A stretch of DNA of 64,000 nucleotides from positions 50,345,777 through 50,409,776 of the forward strand of contig OX439050.1 of NCBI GenBank assembly GCA_949317995.1. The letters are read 5' to 3'. This DNA is from Acholoe squamosa (Eukaryota > Annelida > Polychaeta > Phyllodocida > Polynoidae). The notes under the pieces are model-generated. The model was not told where the DNA came from. It ran no database searches and saw only the letters and a list, made by a program, of their open reading frames with translations. How positions within the stretch are numbered: the first letter of the stretch is position 1; every line of letters begins with the position of its first letter. Made by a program: the position numbers and the translations under genes. This document shows, one piece after another, positions 25,801 through 31,233 of this stretch.

Positions 25801-27704
25801 GCCTCATCCCTGGTATAAGGCGCACCCTGAGTTTAAAAGGAGACTATGAGGCAGGCTTGAAAATTGACAGTTTAGTACTGTTCTATGCTGTAAAAACCCC
25901 TCATATAAGCCGCACCCTGACTTTCCTATAAGCCTAATTTCGATTTGGATTCTCCACTGCTTATACAAGAGAATTTACGGTAGGTCATGTTTTGCATAAA
26001 TTATCTCTCAGCCAATCAGAGCTCAAGAAAGTAGGTCACATGCCCATATATGGGCACTTCCGGTTTCAAAACTAGGTCACTTCCGGTTCGTAAATAGGTC
26101 AAACGGATTTCAGTAGCTGTAGCAATGCGCTGAGTTTACCCTTATATACTACTCCCATCCTATGTGGTATATATCATATTTCTAGATCATGCATGAAGTC
26201 CTACAAGACTGCACCTATTGTTCTCTTTTCCTGTAGGTTTAAGCCATATGTATATTCGGAAGAAGAAGAAAACTTTTATATTTATGAGGGGACAGTGCTG
26301 TTTATGGTTGGGTCCTTCCAGTACATCATCCCTGTCATCATCTTCGCTAAGGGTGCTCCATACCGTAAAACCATCTTCTCTAATTGTAAGATGACAAACT
26401 TTACTACATACAACCAAGCAGTTTTAGAAAATGTTCTTGAATTCTGATGTCTGAAAAGAAATTCCAAATATGGCAAATAGTTTTGAATTCCCCAGACTGA
26501 TCCAGTAAACTCATTAGTAAACTCTCCTAGAAAGTTTTAGATAAAGTTTTGTGTATCATTGTATGGTGAATGTGACTCAAAGTTTTCCTTGTCACAGGCA
26601 AATTCAAGCATGATTGAAATTTGACTAGTCCAGGCTATAATTAGAGAGTCATCACATTTCTTTCTAAACCTAGCATAAATGAGATGAATTTATGTATATT
26701 GTACAGACTATTTCCTGCTGAACTTGGTGGTGTGTATTGTTGTCACTGTCTACACAGTACTCTACCCATTTAAATGGTACAACGACTTGCTTGAGGTGAG
26801 TCATTAAAGGCCTATATAAAATTTATAGTTGATTGCCGGCTGTCAAAACATATGATTATTGCATGACATTGTGTTCGTTTTTCAAGTCAATGTCAATCGT
26901 TTTCTATAATCTGAACTACATTTCTACAGCTAAAGCTGCCACCATCGATGTCATACCGAGGGATAATGATAGCAGTTGCAATCATCAACTTTGTTGCCTG
27001 CCTTATGTTAGAGGTAGGTATTAGACATAGCTTGTAAAATTATTTATAACCTGCCCTATGCTAGAGTCAGTTTAGAGTAAGTTCTATCCTGCTCTATATT
27101 AGAGCTTATAACTTGTTCTATATTAGAGGTAGGATGTCACTTATAACCTGCTCTAAAATAGAGACAGAATGTCGCTGTTCTATAAGCTGGATGAATCTTA
27201 TTGGCCTACTACAGTGTAACAAGGTGACACTTGAGGCAAGGGAGAGGTGTCACAGTATAGACAGGCCTATGCAAGACTTTTTTTTTCAAAACTATGTTTG
27301 TTTTGCAGACATTCATCCTGGATAATGAGTCAGTAAAAGGTTGCTGTGGGAGGCTATGGCAGAAAATCAGGCATCGTAAACTCAAGCCATATGAGAAAAT
27401 AGAGGCCGAACTACAGAGCACCCCGAATTGGCCACCTGCTTCCACTGACCGCCCTGTGGTCGATGTTCTCCGCTTAGAGAGCGGCCCCGAGCCAGAGGGT
27501 GGCAAACTCATGATGGAAGAAGAATTGGCAGCTGGATGTGTCCACCAAAGAGGGAATGTGAATATTAGTTATGAGCCTGATGACATAGAACTGATGGATA
27601 ATGGTGAAGGAAAAGGCATGAAACTACATGGTTGGGAAGACAGCATGGCACCACTTGTGGACAATGACCTTGGTGGTGGGCTGAGGCTTAGCACTCACTT
27701 GTGA
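1787..27704 (+). CDS. ATP13A: P5B-type ATPase (ATP13A2/3-like), 25 exons
   Basis: Predicted P5B P-type ATPase; characterised animal relatives are late-endosomal/lysosomal polyamine exporters. Exons: 1787-1867, 2385-2467, 3044-3118, 3360-3429, 4788-4922, 5184-5253, 6193-6324, 8535-8717, 9060-9205, 9369-9631, 9830-9974, 10437-10541, 10740-10896, 11375-11617, 11880-12058, 12321-12398, 12586-12665, 19156-19308, 19569-19665, 19815-19887, 20826-20976, 26237-26385, 26707-26795, 26930-27013, 27309-27704. Their sum is 3417 nt, and every junction keeps phase. Visible hallmarks are PGDVIEVP and TGES (actuator), [11 protein letters not shown] (M4, P5B type), [12 protein letters not shown] (phosphorylated Asp), KGAPEKI (nucleotide domain), TGDN and [13 protein letters not shown] (hinge), then C-terminal membrane segments. 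The family is about 1180-1220 aa; this model has 1138 and lacks the N-terminal Ma membrane segment. The start at 1787 is the first ATG after an acceptor-like TTCAG, so upstream exons may be missing. Intron 10 needs a GC donor. Introns 17 and 21 are swollen by transposons. Confidence 0.93.
1941..2154. mobile_element. MITE with 24-bp terminal inverted repeats (AGGGAGTGG family)
   Basis: AGGGAGTGGTCATTTTTTAA at the left end is matched perfectly in inverse at the right (24 bp: 1941-1964 and 2131-2154). The interior has G-runs and no coding capacity. It sits in intron 1 of the ATPase gene. A related copy is at 25,476-25,649 and a half-copy ends at 21,446. Confidence 0.8.
2385..2467 (+). CDS. ATP13A exon 2
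   Basis: Encodes [14 protein letters not shown], matching the family's conserved RY-x-x-x-x-x-x-Y-x-W segment in the P5B N-terminal domain. Acceptor TTTTGTCAG, donor GTAAGT, ends in phase 2. Confidence 0.85.
2526..2883 (-). mobile_element. probable solo LTR
   Basis: A 358-bp GC-rich island in an AT-rich intron. On the minus strand it begins TGTAACCATAG and ends CCCCTTACA, with TATATAAA followed about 115 bp later by AATAAA, as expected of an LTR. No 5-bp target duplication is visible, so this is an inference from structure. Confidence 0.5.
3044..3118 (+). CDS. ATP13A exon 3
   Basis: Encodes [18 protein letters not shown], the Cys-containing segment before M1 in ATP13A proteins. Acceptor CTTGATTCAG, donor GTGAGT, phase 2 on both sides. 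Confidence 0.88.
3360..3429 (+). CDS. ATP13A exon 4
   Basis: Encodes [20 protein letters not shown], corresponding to the family's YGPN-I-x-V-x-x-S-x-x-x-LL segment leading into M1. Acceptor TTTTTTGCAG, donor GTTAGC, ends in phase 0. Confidence 0.88.
3725..4686. mobile_element. non-autonomous TIR element flanked by TTAA
   Basis: Inverted ends GGTGGGTCGCTATCATTGAA (left) and its near-complement before TTAA at 4683-4686 (about 2-3 mismatches in 20). TTAA directly flanks both ends, as with piggyBac-type insertion. The interior is about 950 bp, AT-rich, with no coding capacity. It lies in intron 4. Confidence 0.75.
4788..4922 (+). CDS. ATP13A exon 5 (M1-M2)
   Basis: Encodes [20 protein letters not shown] followed by a hydrophobic stretch ending in FIYQTRK: membrane helices M1 and M2. 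Acceptor TTTTACAG, donor GTGAGT, phase 0. Confidence 0.93.
5184..5253 (+). CDS. ATP13A exon 6
   Basis: Encodes [19 protein letters not shown], the start of the actuator domain after M2. Acceptor TTTATAG, donor GTTTGT, ends in phase 1. Confidence 0.85.
5254..6192. other. intron 6
   Basis: 939 bp between exons 6 and 7; nothing recognisable. Confidence 0.7.
6193..6324 (+). CDS. ATP13A exon 7 (actuator domain)
   Basis: Encodes [20 protein letters not shown] and IVNESMLTG. The TGES loop is completed by the next exon. Acceptor CTTACAG, donor GTCAGC, phase 1. Confidence 0.95.
6675..7745. repeat. 38-bp minisatellite
   Basis: About 28 tandem copies with consensus near GCATCAATGCATCATGC followed by (C/T)ATCCATAAAGGGTTAACTGT. 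Units vary between about 36 and 38 bp, with a C-T alternation giving TATCCAT and CATTCAT subtypes. It lies inside intron 7. Confidence 0.95.
7746..8534. other. rest of intron 7
   Basis: 7746-7930 is less AT-rich than its surroundings and may be an unidentified repeat fragment. 8181-8205 is a 9-bp stem with loop TTCGAAC, resembling a tRNA T-arm or pol III B box; no A box or full cloverleaf was found. Confidence 0.35.
8535..8717 (+). CDS. ATP13A exon 8 (TGES, actuator domain)
   Basis: Starts [12 protein letters not shown], completing the TGES dephosphorylation motif across the junction, then [13 protein letters not shown]. Acceptor ATTTTAG, donor GTAACT. The 2.2-kb intron before it holds the 38-bp minisatellite. 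Confidence 0.95.
9060..9205 (+). CDS. ATP13A exon 9 (M3)
   Basis: Encodes [20 protein letters not shown] and a hydrophobic helix ([19 protein letters not shown]), the family's M3. Acceptor AACTGCAG, donor GTAAGT, ends in phase 0. Confidence 0.95.
9369..9631 (+). CDS. ATP13A exon 10 (M4 and phosphorylation site)
   Basis: Contains [20 protein letters not shown] (M4 with the P5B PPALP signature) and [12 protein letters not shown] with the phosphorylated Asp at 9564-9566. It ends in phase 2 at a GC donor (GCAAGT at 9632). Using the nearby GT instead would put the next exon out of frame. Confidence 0.96.
9632..9633 (+). other. GC splice donor of intron 10
   Basis: Exon 10 ends ...AACAT and the next exon begins G TTT CAA. 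Only a cut before GCAAGT keeps the conserved frame across the junction, giving a GC-AG intron with an otherwise strong donor. Confidence 0.85.
9830..9974 (+). CDS. ATP13A exon 11
   Basis: Encodes MATCHSLT and [15 protein letters not shown], the conserved GDP-x-(D/E)-x-K segment of the nucleotide-binding domain. Acceptor TTGTTACAG, donor GTAAAT. Confidence 0.95.
10437..10541 (+). CDS. ATP13A exon 12
   Basis: A variable nucleotide-domain linker ([20 protein letters not shown]), phase 0 at both ends. Acceptor CTCTTCAG, donor GTAGGT. Confidence 0.85.
10740..10896 (+). CDS. ATP13A exon 13 (nucleotide domain)
   Basis: Encodes [15 protein letters not shown] and [13 protein letters not shown], the F-S-x-x-LQRMSV and KGAPE nucleotide-binding motifs. 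Acceptor TTCTTATAG, donor GTACAG, ends in phase 1. Confidence 0.95.
11375..11617 (+). CDS. ATP13A exon 14
   Basis: Encodes [34 protein letters not shown] and RTIMVTG. The TGDN hinge motif continues in the next exon. Acceptor GCTTAACAG, donor GTTAGT. Confidence 0.95.
11880..12058 (+). CDS. ATP13A exon 15
   Basis: Starts [17 protein letters not shown], completing TGDN, then a variable loop. Acceptor TCTTACAAG, donor GTGTGC, ends in phase 0. Confidence 0.94.
12321..12398 (+). CDS. ATP13A exon 16
   Basis: Encodes [20 protein letters not shown], the conserved A-x-x-GxxF/W segment of the P domain. Two candidate acceptors lie 8 nt apart (12312 and 12320); only the second keeps frame. Confidence 0.9.
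12586..12665 (+). CDS. ATP13A exon 17
   Basis: Encodes [20 protein letters not shown], the FARM-x-P-x-QK motif before the hinge. Donor GTAAGA. The following intron is 6.5 kb because of the copia and inverted-repeat insertions. Confidence 0.95.
13079..13109. repeat. palindrome beside the copia insertion
   Basis: CTAATCACATCC and GGATGTGATTAG form a perfect 12-bp inverted repeat with a 7-nt loop. The sequence right of the copia element (15,600-15,612) repeats CTAATCACATCC, so the element landed in a tandem/palindromic repeat. Confidence 0.8.
13115..13371 (-). repeat. copia 3' LTR
   Basis: 257 bp, same length as its partner, with scattered substitutions. It is preceded in element orientation by a short purine tract (AAGTGGGGG). 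Confidence 0.93.
13709..14011 (-). pseudogene. copia RT/RNase H C-terminal fragment
   Basis: Encodes [20 protein letters not shown] and [20 protein letters not shown], the conserved copia RNase H end (D-A-(D/N)-W-x-x-x-x-DRKS and EAEY-x-AL). Its upstream part is missing. The frame differs from the preceding segment at the deletion junction near 14,010. Confidence 0.9.
13990..14628 (-). pseudogene. copia second zinc knuckle, protease and GAG-pre-integrase segment
   Basis: After the gag stop the same frame continues with a second CX2CX4HX4C knuckle ([14 protein letters not shown]), then [14 protein letters not shown] (retropepsin-like D-C-G-A), then HKILGH and [10 protein letters not shown] of the GAG-pre-integrase domain. 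It stops at the deletion junction, so the integrase catalytic residues are absent. Confidence 0.85.
14629..15354 (-). CDS. copia Gag
   Basis: Encodes a copia-type capsid region ([35 protein letters not shown]) and a zinc knuckle [14 protein letters not shown] (CX2CX4HX4C). The likely start is the ATG at 15,354, which lies 21 nt inside the LTR, so translation crosses the LTR/PBS boundary. A longer in-frame reading from 15,435 would also be within the LTR. It ends at a TGA (14,629-14,631) between the first and a second zinc knuckle, which is probably a mutation because the frame stays open beyond it. Confidence 0.88.
   Translation of the reverse strand: MAASTLTGYGPRHLYFDGDEGKCELWEGRFLAFMRQQKLLEVIAGNGIAATDKKAEAYAEIVQFLDDRSLFLITRDAKDYDRQALKILRDHYRGKSKPRVISLYTELTSLRKGTDECITDYVICAETASNALKEAGKDVSDSLLIAMVLKGLPADYNTFGTVITKKDDHRFSDFKVALRNFEEIEKCQSSDTESKQENVMKTVSDAEKSDSPSKPCYMCYACGKPGHRSFKCKNKKQGNNK
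15320..15333 (-). other. copia primer-binding site, half-tRNA type
   Basis: GGTTATGGGCCCAG directly follows the 5' LTR in element orientation. It is complementary to the anticodon stem-loop of initiator tRNA-Met (CUGGGCCCAUAACC) rather than to a tRNA 3' end, the priming mode established for Drosophila copia. Confidence 0.85.
15334..15590 (-). repeat. copia 5' LTR
   Basis: 257 bp; carries the predicted gag start near its inner end. Flanked outside by the target duplication GAGTG. Confidence 0.93.
16859..18260. repeat. cluster of inverted GGTCAGAAAGGTGACA motifs
   Basis: About 16 copies of a 15-16-bp motif occur in both orientations, e.g. plus at 16,919, 17,091, 17,114, 17,306, 17,727, 18,243 and minus at 17,291, 17,484, 17,518, 17,686, 17,706, 18,228. 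Several pair head-to-head to form a 30-bp palindrome (17,291-17,320, about 18,228-18,258). The DNA between copies is not repeated. Confidence 0.85.
18600..18725. other. minor repeated phrase
   Basis: GGCAGCCATCTTGGATTTT (about 18,619) and GGTGGCCGTCTTGGATTTT (about 18,703) are related 19-mers in direct orientation, about 85 bp apart. No function was inferred. Confidence 0.4.
19156..19308 (+). CDS. ATP13A exon 18 (hinge [11 protein letters not shown])
   Basis: Encodes [20 protein letters not shown] and [17 protein letters not shown], the Mg-binding hinge motif of P-type ATPases with the P5 spelling NDCGALK. Acceptor CATGACAG, donor GTAGAT, ends in phase 2. Confidence 0.97.
19569..19665 (+). 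CDS. ATP13A exon 19
   Basis: Encodes [20 protein letters not shown] and a hydrophobic end (FGTVCILYW), the M5 region. Acceptor TTTGCTCAG, donor GTAGGT. Confidence 0.95.
19815..19887 (+). CDS. ATP13A exon 20
   Basis: Encodes [19 protein letters not shown], the conserved Q-FL-x-IDL membrane segment. Acceptor TCTTTGCAG, donor GTAAGT. Confidence 0.95.
20118..20708. mobile_element. inverted-repeat element in intron 20
   Basis: Left arm about 20,118-20,297 and right arm about 20,531-20,708 are imperfect inverse complements of about 180 bp, sharing TTCTGTGGGCCTTCTGGGCT and AGCCCA/TGGGCT-rich stretches. The spacer is about 230 bp. No coding capacity. Confidence 0.75.
20826..20976 (+). CDS. ATP13A exon 21
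   Basis: Encodes [20 protein letters not shown] followed by a hydrophobic helix ending in TMQPW. Donor GTAAAT, phase 2. The following intron is 5.3 kb and filled by the large inverted-repeat element. Confidence 0.95.
21424..21446. repeat. half-copy of the AGGGAG MITE
   Basis: GTTGTTAATAATGAATGCTC then CCT matches the right terminal repeat of the MITE at 25,476-25,649. The partner end is missing in this arm. Confidence 0.6.
21793..22224 (-). CDS. fold-back element protein, left-arm copy (unknown)
   Basis: Encodes about 140 residues: [40 protein letters not shown], then a Ser/Gln-rich linker and [18 protein letters not shown]. The first 45 residues resemble the helical pattern of a SAM-like domain (weak inference). 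An upstream ATG in good context (about 22,241 on the minus strand, MSQQ...) is in another frame; the two frames meet at an A-run, which suggests an indel. Further open sequence with [11 protein letters not shown] and [14 protein letters not shown] lies downstream at 21,560-21,757. The function is unknown. Confidence 0.5.
   Translation of the reverse strand: MITKKGSKPPSISLTGGKKLVLKKSMDLLRKQDLDSEQVLTTLLPADVAALDITLGQSMLLKCAVGQLGNTHFTEDTSGLTVSQGPTVPENGQDIIPSGQRSSSQTNQALLEAGMVLNQLLKDPTNSAALGEQLDSGDKDMST
24157..24371. mobile_element. 215-bp TTAA-flanked MITE in the right arm
   Basis: Inverted ends CCCTTTAAGGGC / GCCCTCAATGGG, with TTAA at 24,153-24,156 and 24,372-24,375. The interior contains three tandem copies of a CTACCATGGTGTCGACTATA-type unit. 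The matching position of the left arm (22,533-22,536) has a single TTAA with the same flanks, i.e. the empty site. Confidence 0.9.
24763..25110 (+). pseudogene. fold-back element protein, right-arm copy
   Basis: Encodes the same protein as the left-arm copy with a few substitutions ([33 protein letters not shown]). Here the upstream ATG frame (from about 24,671, [20 protein letters not shown]) ends at a TAG where the left copy has TGG, and the A-run before the conserved part is one base longer than in the left arm. Confidence 0.55.
25476..25649. mobile_element. MITE, AGGGAG family
   Basis: 23-bp inverted ends (AGGGAGTGTTCATTATTAAC at 25,476 and its inverse ending at 25,649, one mismatch). 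The interior is non-coding and CCTA-rich. Confidence 0.8.
25777..25984. mobile_element. MITE with perfect 26-bp TIRs
   Basis: CCTACCGTAAATTCTCTTGT at 25,777 is repeated in inverse up to 25,984 (26 of 26 bp). It contains two further internal TATAAGCC(G)CACCCTGA phrases. A single end is present in the left arm near 21,287. Confidence 0.85.
26237..26385 (+). CDS. ATP13A exon 22
   Basis: Encodes the acidic [17 protein letters not shown] loop and the [18 protein letters not shown] membrane segment typical of the family. Acceptor CCTGTAG, donor GTAAGA, ends in phase 1. Confidence 0.95.
26707..26795 (+). CDS. ATP13A exon 23
   Basis: Encodes a membrane helix, [20 protein letters not shown]. Acceptor TTGTACAG, donor GTGAGT. 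Confidence 0.93.
26930..27013 (+). CDS. ATP13A exon 24
   Basis: Encodes [20 protein letters not shown] and FVACLMLE, the last membrane helix. Acceptor TTTCTACAG, donor GTAGGT, phase 0. Confidence 0.93.
27309..27704 (+). CDS. ATP13A exon 25 (C-terminal tail, stop)
   Basis: Starts [17 protein letters not shown] (cytoplasmic Cys-rich turn seen in the family), then a long acidic tail ending at TGA 27702-27704. The tail is longer than in ATP13A2 and looks poorly conserved. Acceptor GTTTTGCAG. Confidence 0.93.
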   Translation, partial: TFILDNESVKGCCGRLWQKIRHRKLKPYEKIEAELQSTPNWPPASTDRPVVDVLRLESGPEPEGGKLMMEEELAAGCVHQRGNVNISYEPDDIELMDNGEGKGMKLHGWEDSMAPLVDNDLGGGLRLSTHL

Positions 27705-28400
27705 TCTGACGATGTACCGGTACTACTTGAAGACTTGTGTTGTTTCTAGTATAAAACATTTATACTAATTCAATATTACCTTATTCATGGTATAAGACCT
27801 GTGCAATTTCATACTTTGGCTTGTAAACCATTGCTTGTACCACTGTGGACTATTGTCAAGCATTGAGCACTACTTGTGACTACTTATAAGCTCACAAATT
27901 ACAAAATTGAAAAAAAACAGAGATCATTTGATTGTAATGGATATGCTTTGGCAGAATTAGGAAATCAAGATGATGAAAATGTTATGTAATCACAGATTAT
28001 TCAGACTAACAACTTATATGTGTTTAACAAATCGGTTGGGAGAATGGAGAAATGTATAATAGATCATATATTGAATTCATAACTGTACTTTATATCAAAG
28101 AAACATGCAGAGACATTTGTACATAACCCCAGTAATCGATTCTCAGAATGAACATGTTTAATGGCTATCTTTGGTCTTTGTCTTGTGGTTTGAAGTTTGA
28201 ATGGTGATGAGGAATGGACAGCCTTTGCTTATTTGAAAATCTAGACATACAAGTGTTTGGTTTTTAGATATGAATGTGTATTACTTTAGAGAGAAAGGTG
28301 GCAGAGACCACTAGAGCTTCTGAGTCATTGCTACAGCTGAAGAGTGGTTGTTTGATATGATGTATAGTAGTTACATGTAAGGAAAGGGGACACTTTTGTA
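27705..28400 (+). other. 3' flank/UTR of the ATPase gene
   Basis: AT-rich, non-coding. No AATAAA or ATTAAA signal was found in the first 700 bases, so the polyadenylation site is not assigned. Confidence 0.4.
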
Positions 28401-28429
28401 CATGACTGATGTGGTGGCTACCAAGTGGA

Positions 28430-29470
28430 GTGTAGGAATAGAGGGTAGGTGACAGGTGAGTGTTGGTACAGGTGGGGTATGGGAGTAGAGGGTAGGTACA
28501 GGTGCCAGCAGGAGTATGGGAGTAGAGGGTAGGTGTGGTGATAAGTGAGTGTTGGTACAGGTGTCAGGATGGGTACAGGAATAGAGGGGAGGTGCAAGTG
28601 GGTGTTGGTACAGGTGGGGTATGGGAGTAGAGGGTAGGTGACGGGTGAGTGTTGGTACAGGTGTCAGGTGAGGTATGGGAGTAGAGGGTAGGTGAGAGGT
28701 GGGGTATGGGAGTAGTGAGTGAGTGAGTCAGTAATAGATGTTTAACACCATTTCAACAGCTGAGGTTATATTTATGGCGAGAACCACATTACACAATTTC
28801 ATGAGGGATTCTGTCAGTCCCCTCACATATGTGCACCACACACATGAGAGTGGATAGGAAAGAGGAGAAATAGACCCTTTTAAGTGGGGTAGGGAAGCCC
28901 TGGGTATGAGACTAGAGGGTAGGTGACAGGTGAGTGTTGGTATAGGTGTCAGGTGGGGTATGGGAGTAGAGGGTAGGTGACAGGTGTCAGGTGGGGTGTG
29001 GGAGTAGAGGGTAGGTACAAGTGCCAGGAGGAATATGGGAGTAGAGGGTAGGTGACAGGTGCCAGGTGGGGTATAGGGGTAGAGGGTAGGTGACAGGTGA
29101 GTGTTGGTACAGGTGTCAGGTGGGATATAGGAGTAGAGGGTAGGTGACAGGTGAGTGTTGGTACAGGTGACAGGTGGGGTATGGGAGTAGAGGGTAGGTG
29201 ACAGGTGGGGTATGGGAGTAGAGGGTAGGTGACAGGTGAGTGTTGGTACAGGTGTCAGGTGGGGTATGGGAGTAGAGGGTAGGTGACAGGTGCCAGGTGG
29301 GGTATGGGAGTAGAGGATAGGTGACAGGTGAGTGTTGGTACAGGTGTCAGGTGGGGTACAGGAGTAGAGGGTAGGTGACAGGTGAGTGTTTGTAAAGGTG
29401 CCAGGTGGGGTATGGGAGTAGAGGGTAGATGACAGGTGAGTGTTGGTACAGGTGCCAGGTTGAGTTAGAG
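28430..29470. repeat. VNTR of GTAGAGGGTAGGTGACAGGT-type units
   Basis: Degenerate tandem array (unit roughly 50-60 bp built from GGTGACAGG, GTGTTGGTACAGGTG and GGGGTATGGGAGTAGAGG blocks). It is interrupted at about 28,710-28,910 by a repeat related to the SINE-like insertion at 50,771-50,953. Confidence 0.93.
28710..28910 (-). mobile_element. SINE-like repeat inside the VNTR
   Basis: Shares TATGTGCACCACACACAT, GGATAGGAAAGAGGAGA and CCCTTTTAAGTGGG with the copy at 50,771-50,953. Its tail is GTGAGTGAGTGAG instead of TGATTGATTGATT. Target duplication not resolved because of the VNTR. Confidence 0.7.
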
Positions 29471-29888
29471 GGATTTCGGGGAGATGAAAGTACGGTTGAT
29501 ATAAAAGTTGACTATTAGTGAGTCTAAATAGCTAGTCTGAGGGCGGTAGGCGAGTGCCCGGGTCTTTCATGGTAACTGATCAGAGTAGGAATACACTCCT
29601 ATAGAGCGTGTAAGTGGCTACTGAAGCCATATTCAGATGGTAGACGCTACATCATTATGGAGTCCAATTACTGGTCATGGTATGGGTATAATCTTGTGAA
29701 GGCCTGGGAAGTGTAATCATAGACATGAGTGTTTTGTTGGAATCCATTCTGGATATGGCCTGATATATCCCTATAGAGTATCAAATGCCTCAGGACGGGC
29801 CGGTTTGCAAGTGTCCCTGGTAGACTTTGTCCATGTGAATCTGGGGGTCAAGGTGATCGAGACTGTGGTCGTGGTTTAAAAAATAGAC

Positions 29889-30076
29889 ATTTCAAAACCC
29901 GGAGATCGAGTTTTACGATTGCATGAACCACTTAAACATGTCAAACTGGCATGTAATTTGAATGGTCCGTTTACAGTGAATACTATAATCAGGGATTGTA
30001 CTGTCTTAATACAGTCGGATATTGGAAGAATATATAACTCCAATGTAGATAGGTTATGTGCCTGGTCAGGGAGGTA
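29889..30076 (+). pseudogene. element B integrase C-terminal domain
   Basis: Encodes KPGDRVLRLHEPLKHVKLAC, then NGPFTVNTIIRDCTVLI and NVDRLCAWSG. It aligns along its length with element A's VGDKVLRYYEPLERLKL...EGPFKIIRI...NVGKLWPWKG. The catalytic core upstream is unrecognisable or absent. Confidence 0.8.
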
Positions 30077-30186
30077 GACCTCCGATGAAATGTATGGAGG
30101 TTCTAAATCTATATTGAATGTGGATAGGGTACCTTGTTTAGAAAAGGAGCCCCAGGAGACAAAAAAAGGCACCGGATAAGACTGTA

Positions 30187-31180
30187 ATGCCTACGCAGCG
30201 AGAGGAGGAGTTGATGGAGTTCGACGATAATCTTGAGAACTTCAACCTGGGACAGGGCAGCAAACTGGTTTCACCGTTGCCAACCTCCCCAGGTCGTGAT
30301 GGTCCAGGCAGAGATCACCCTCCTATGCTGGATACAGTACCCACGACAGTCGTGGAGGAATCCGGTAGTGTCACTGGCGAACCATATACCGAAACGGATG
30401 TTGATGCTGATGGTAAGATCCTGGATGATGGGTTCCAGACCCTAGGATAACACTGAGTGAGCGAAGAACATTATCCGTCATTTGATGGCCAATACCTCTT
30501 TGTTCACCTGAGCCTAATGAGCTTGGCCGAAGCCCGGTGCCATATACGGATAGACCAGGAAGTCTGACGCAGTAAACTGGAGGTCATACCTGACCATGTA
30601 TACCCGGAAATCCCACAGGAATGGCTGACGGATTATGGATGGCTTCAGAGGGGACTTATGGTCCACTATGAATTCCGAATGGGAGTTTACGATGCTGCCA
30701 TGATTCACTCTTAGCACGACCAGATCGTAGCTACTGAGGACTAGATGACCTTTCACAAGTGAATTGGGCCGGTCTCTTTATGCTCGTAAACATAGCCTGT
30801 TGAAGTGGACACGAGCTGAATCAAATCCTGGATGAGAGGGTGGCTACAAAAACTAAATATTAGGAGGAGGAGAGGAAGCAGCTTGATGATGAAGCCGCTA
30901 TAGCTCCCCCCATTGCCAAGATTGTCGTAACCGGCAAAAGAGTCCTAAAGCAGAGAAATCGGTATCTAAAACTAAAGTAAAGAAACCAGATAGCTCTGCC
31001 GCCTCTGAGGATGAGGGCTGGACAAAGACTCAAACAGAGAGGGAAAGAAAGGCAGGACTCCGCAGGCTTAAGAACCTTCCGGATTCTGCTTTGATCCAGC
31101 AGCATAGTAAAGCTGCCGAACCAGCAGAGAATTTGGGAATAGACGATACAGAGTCTATTCCAGAATCAAATGCTTAGGAT
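30187..31180 (+). pseudogene. element B, first downstream ORF (broken)
   Basis: Begins MPTQREEELMEFDDN. Later frames read YGWLQRGLMVHYEFRMGVYD and SSAASEDEGWTKTQTERERK. The position and composition correspond to element A's ORF at 40,096-41,347. Several stops and frame changes. Confidence 0.5.
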
Positions 31181-31233
31181 GAGTCGGATGACAACATGGT
31201 CCCCTTGACATTCCTAAGCAGAGCGATGGGCCA

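Larger units (their letters stand above)
21098..26153. mobile_element. 5-kb fold-back element in intron 21
   Basis: The ends AGTAGTATATA... and ...TATATACTACT are inverse, and the element is flanked by the direct repeat CCCATC (21,092-21,097 and 26,154-26,159). Each arm (about 2.0 kb left, about 2.5 kb right) carries the same sequence including a homologous reading frame. The central spacer is about 23,110-23,590. The arms differ by later insertions, including a TTAA-flanked MITE and an AGGGAG MITE present only in the right arm. No transposase was seen. It could be a fold-back transposon or two inverted copies of one element. Confidence 0.8.

Noticed and set aside
29876-30172. 98-aa minus-strand frame
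   Set aside because: Antisense of element B's integrase C-terminal domain.
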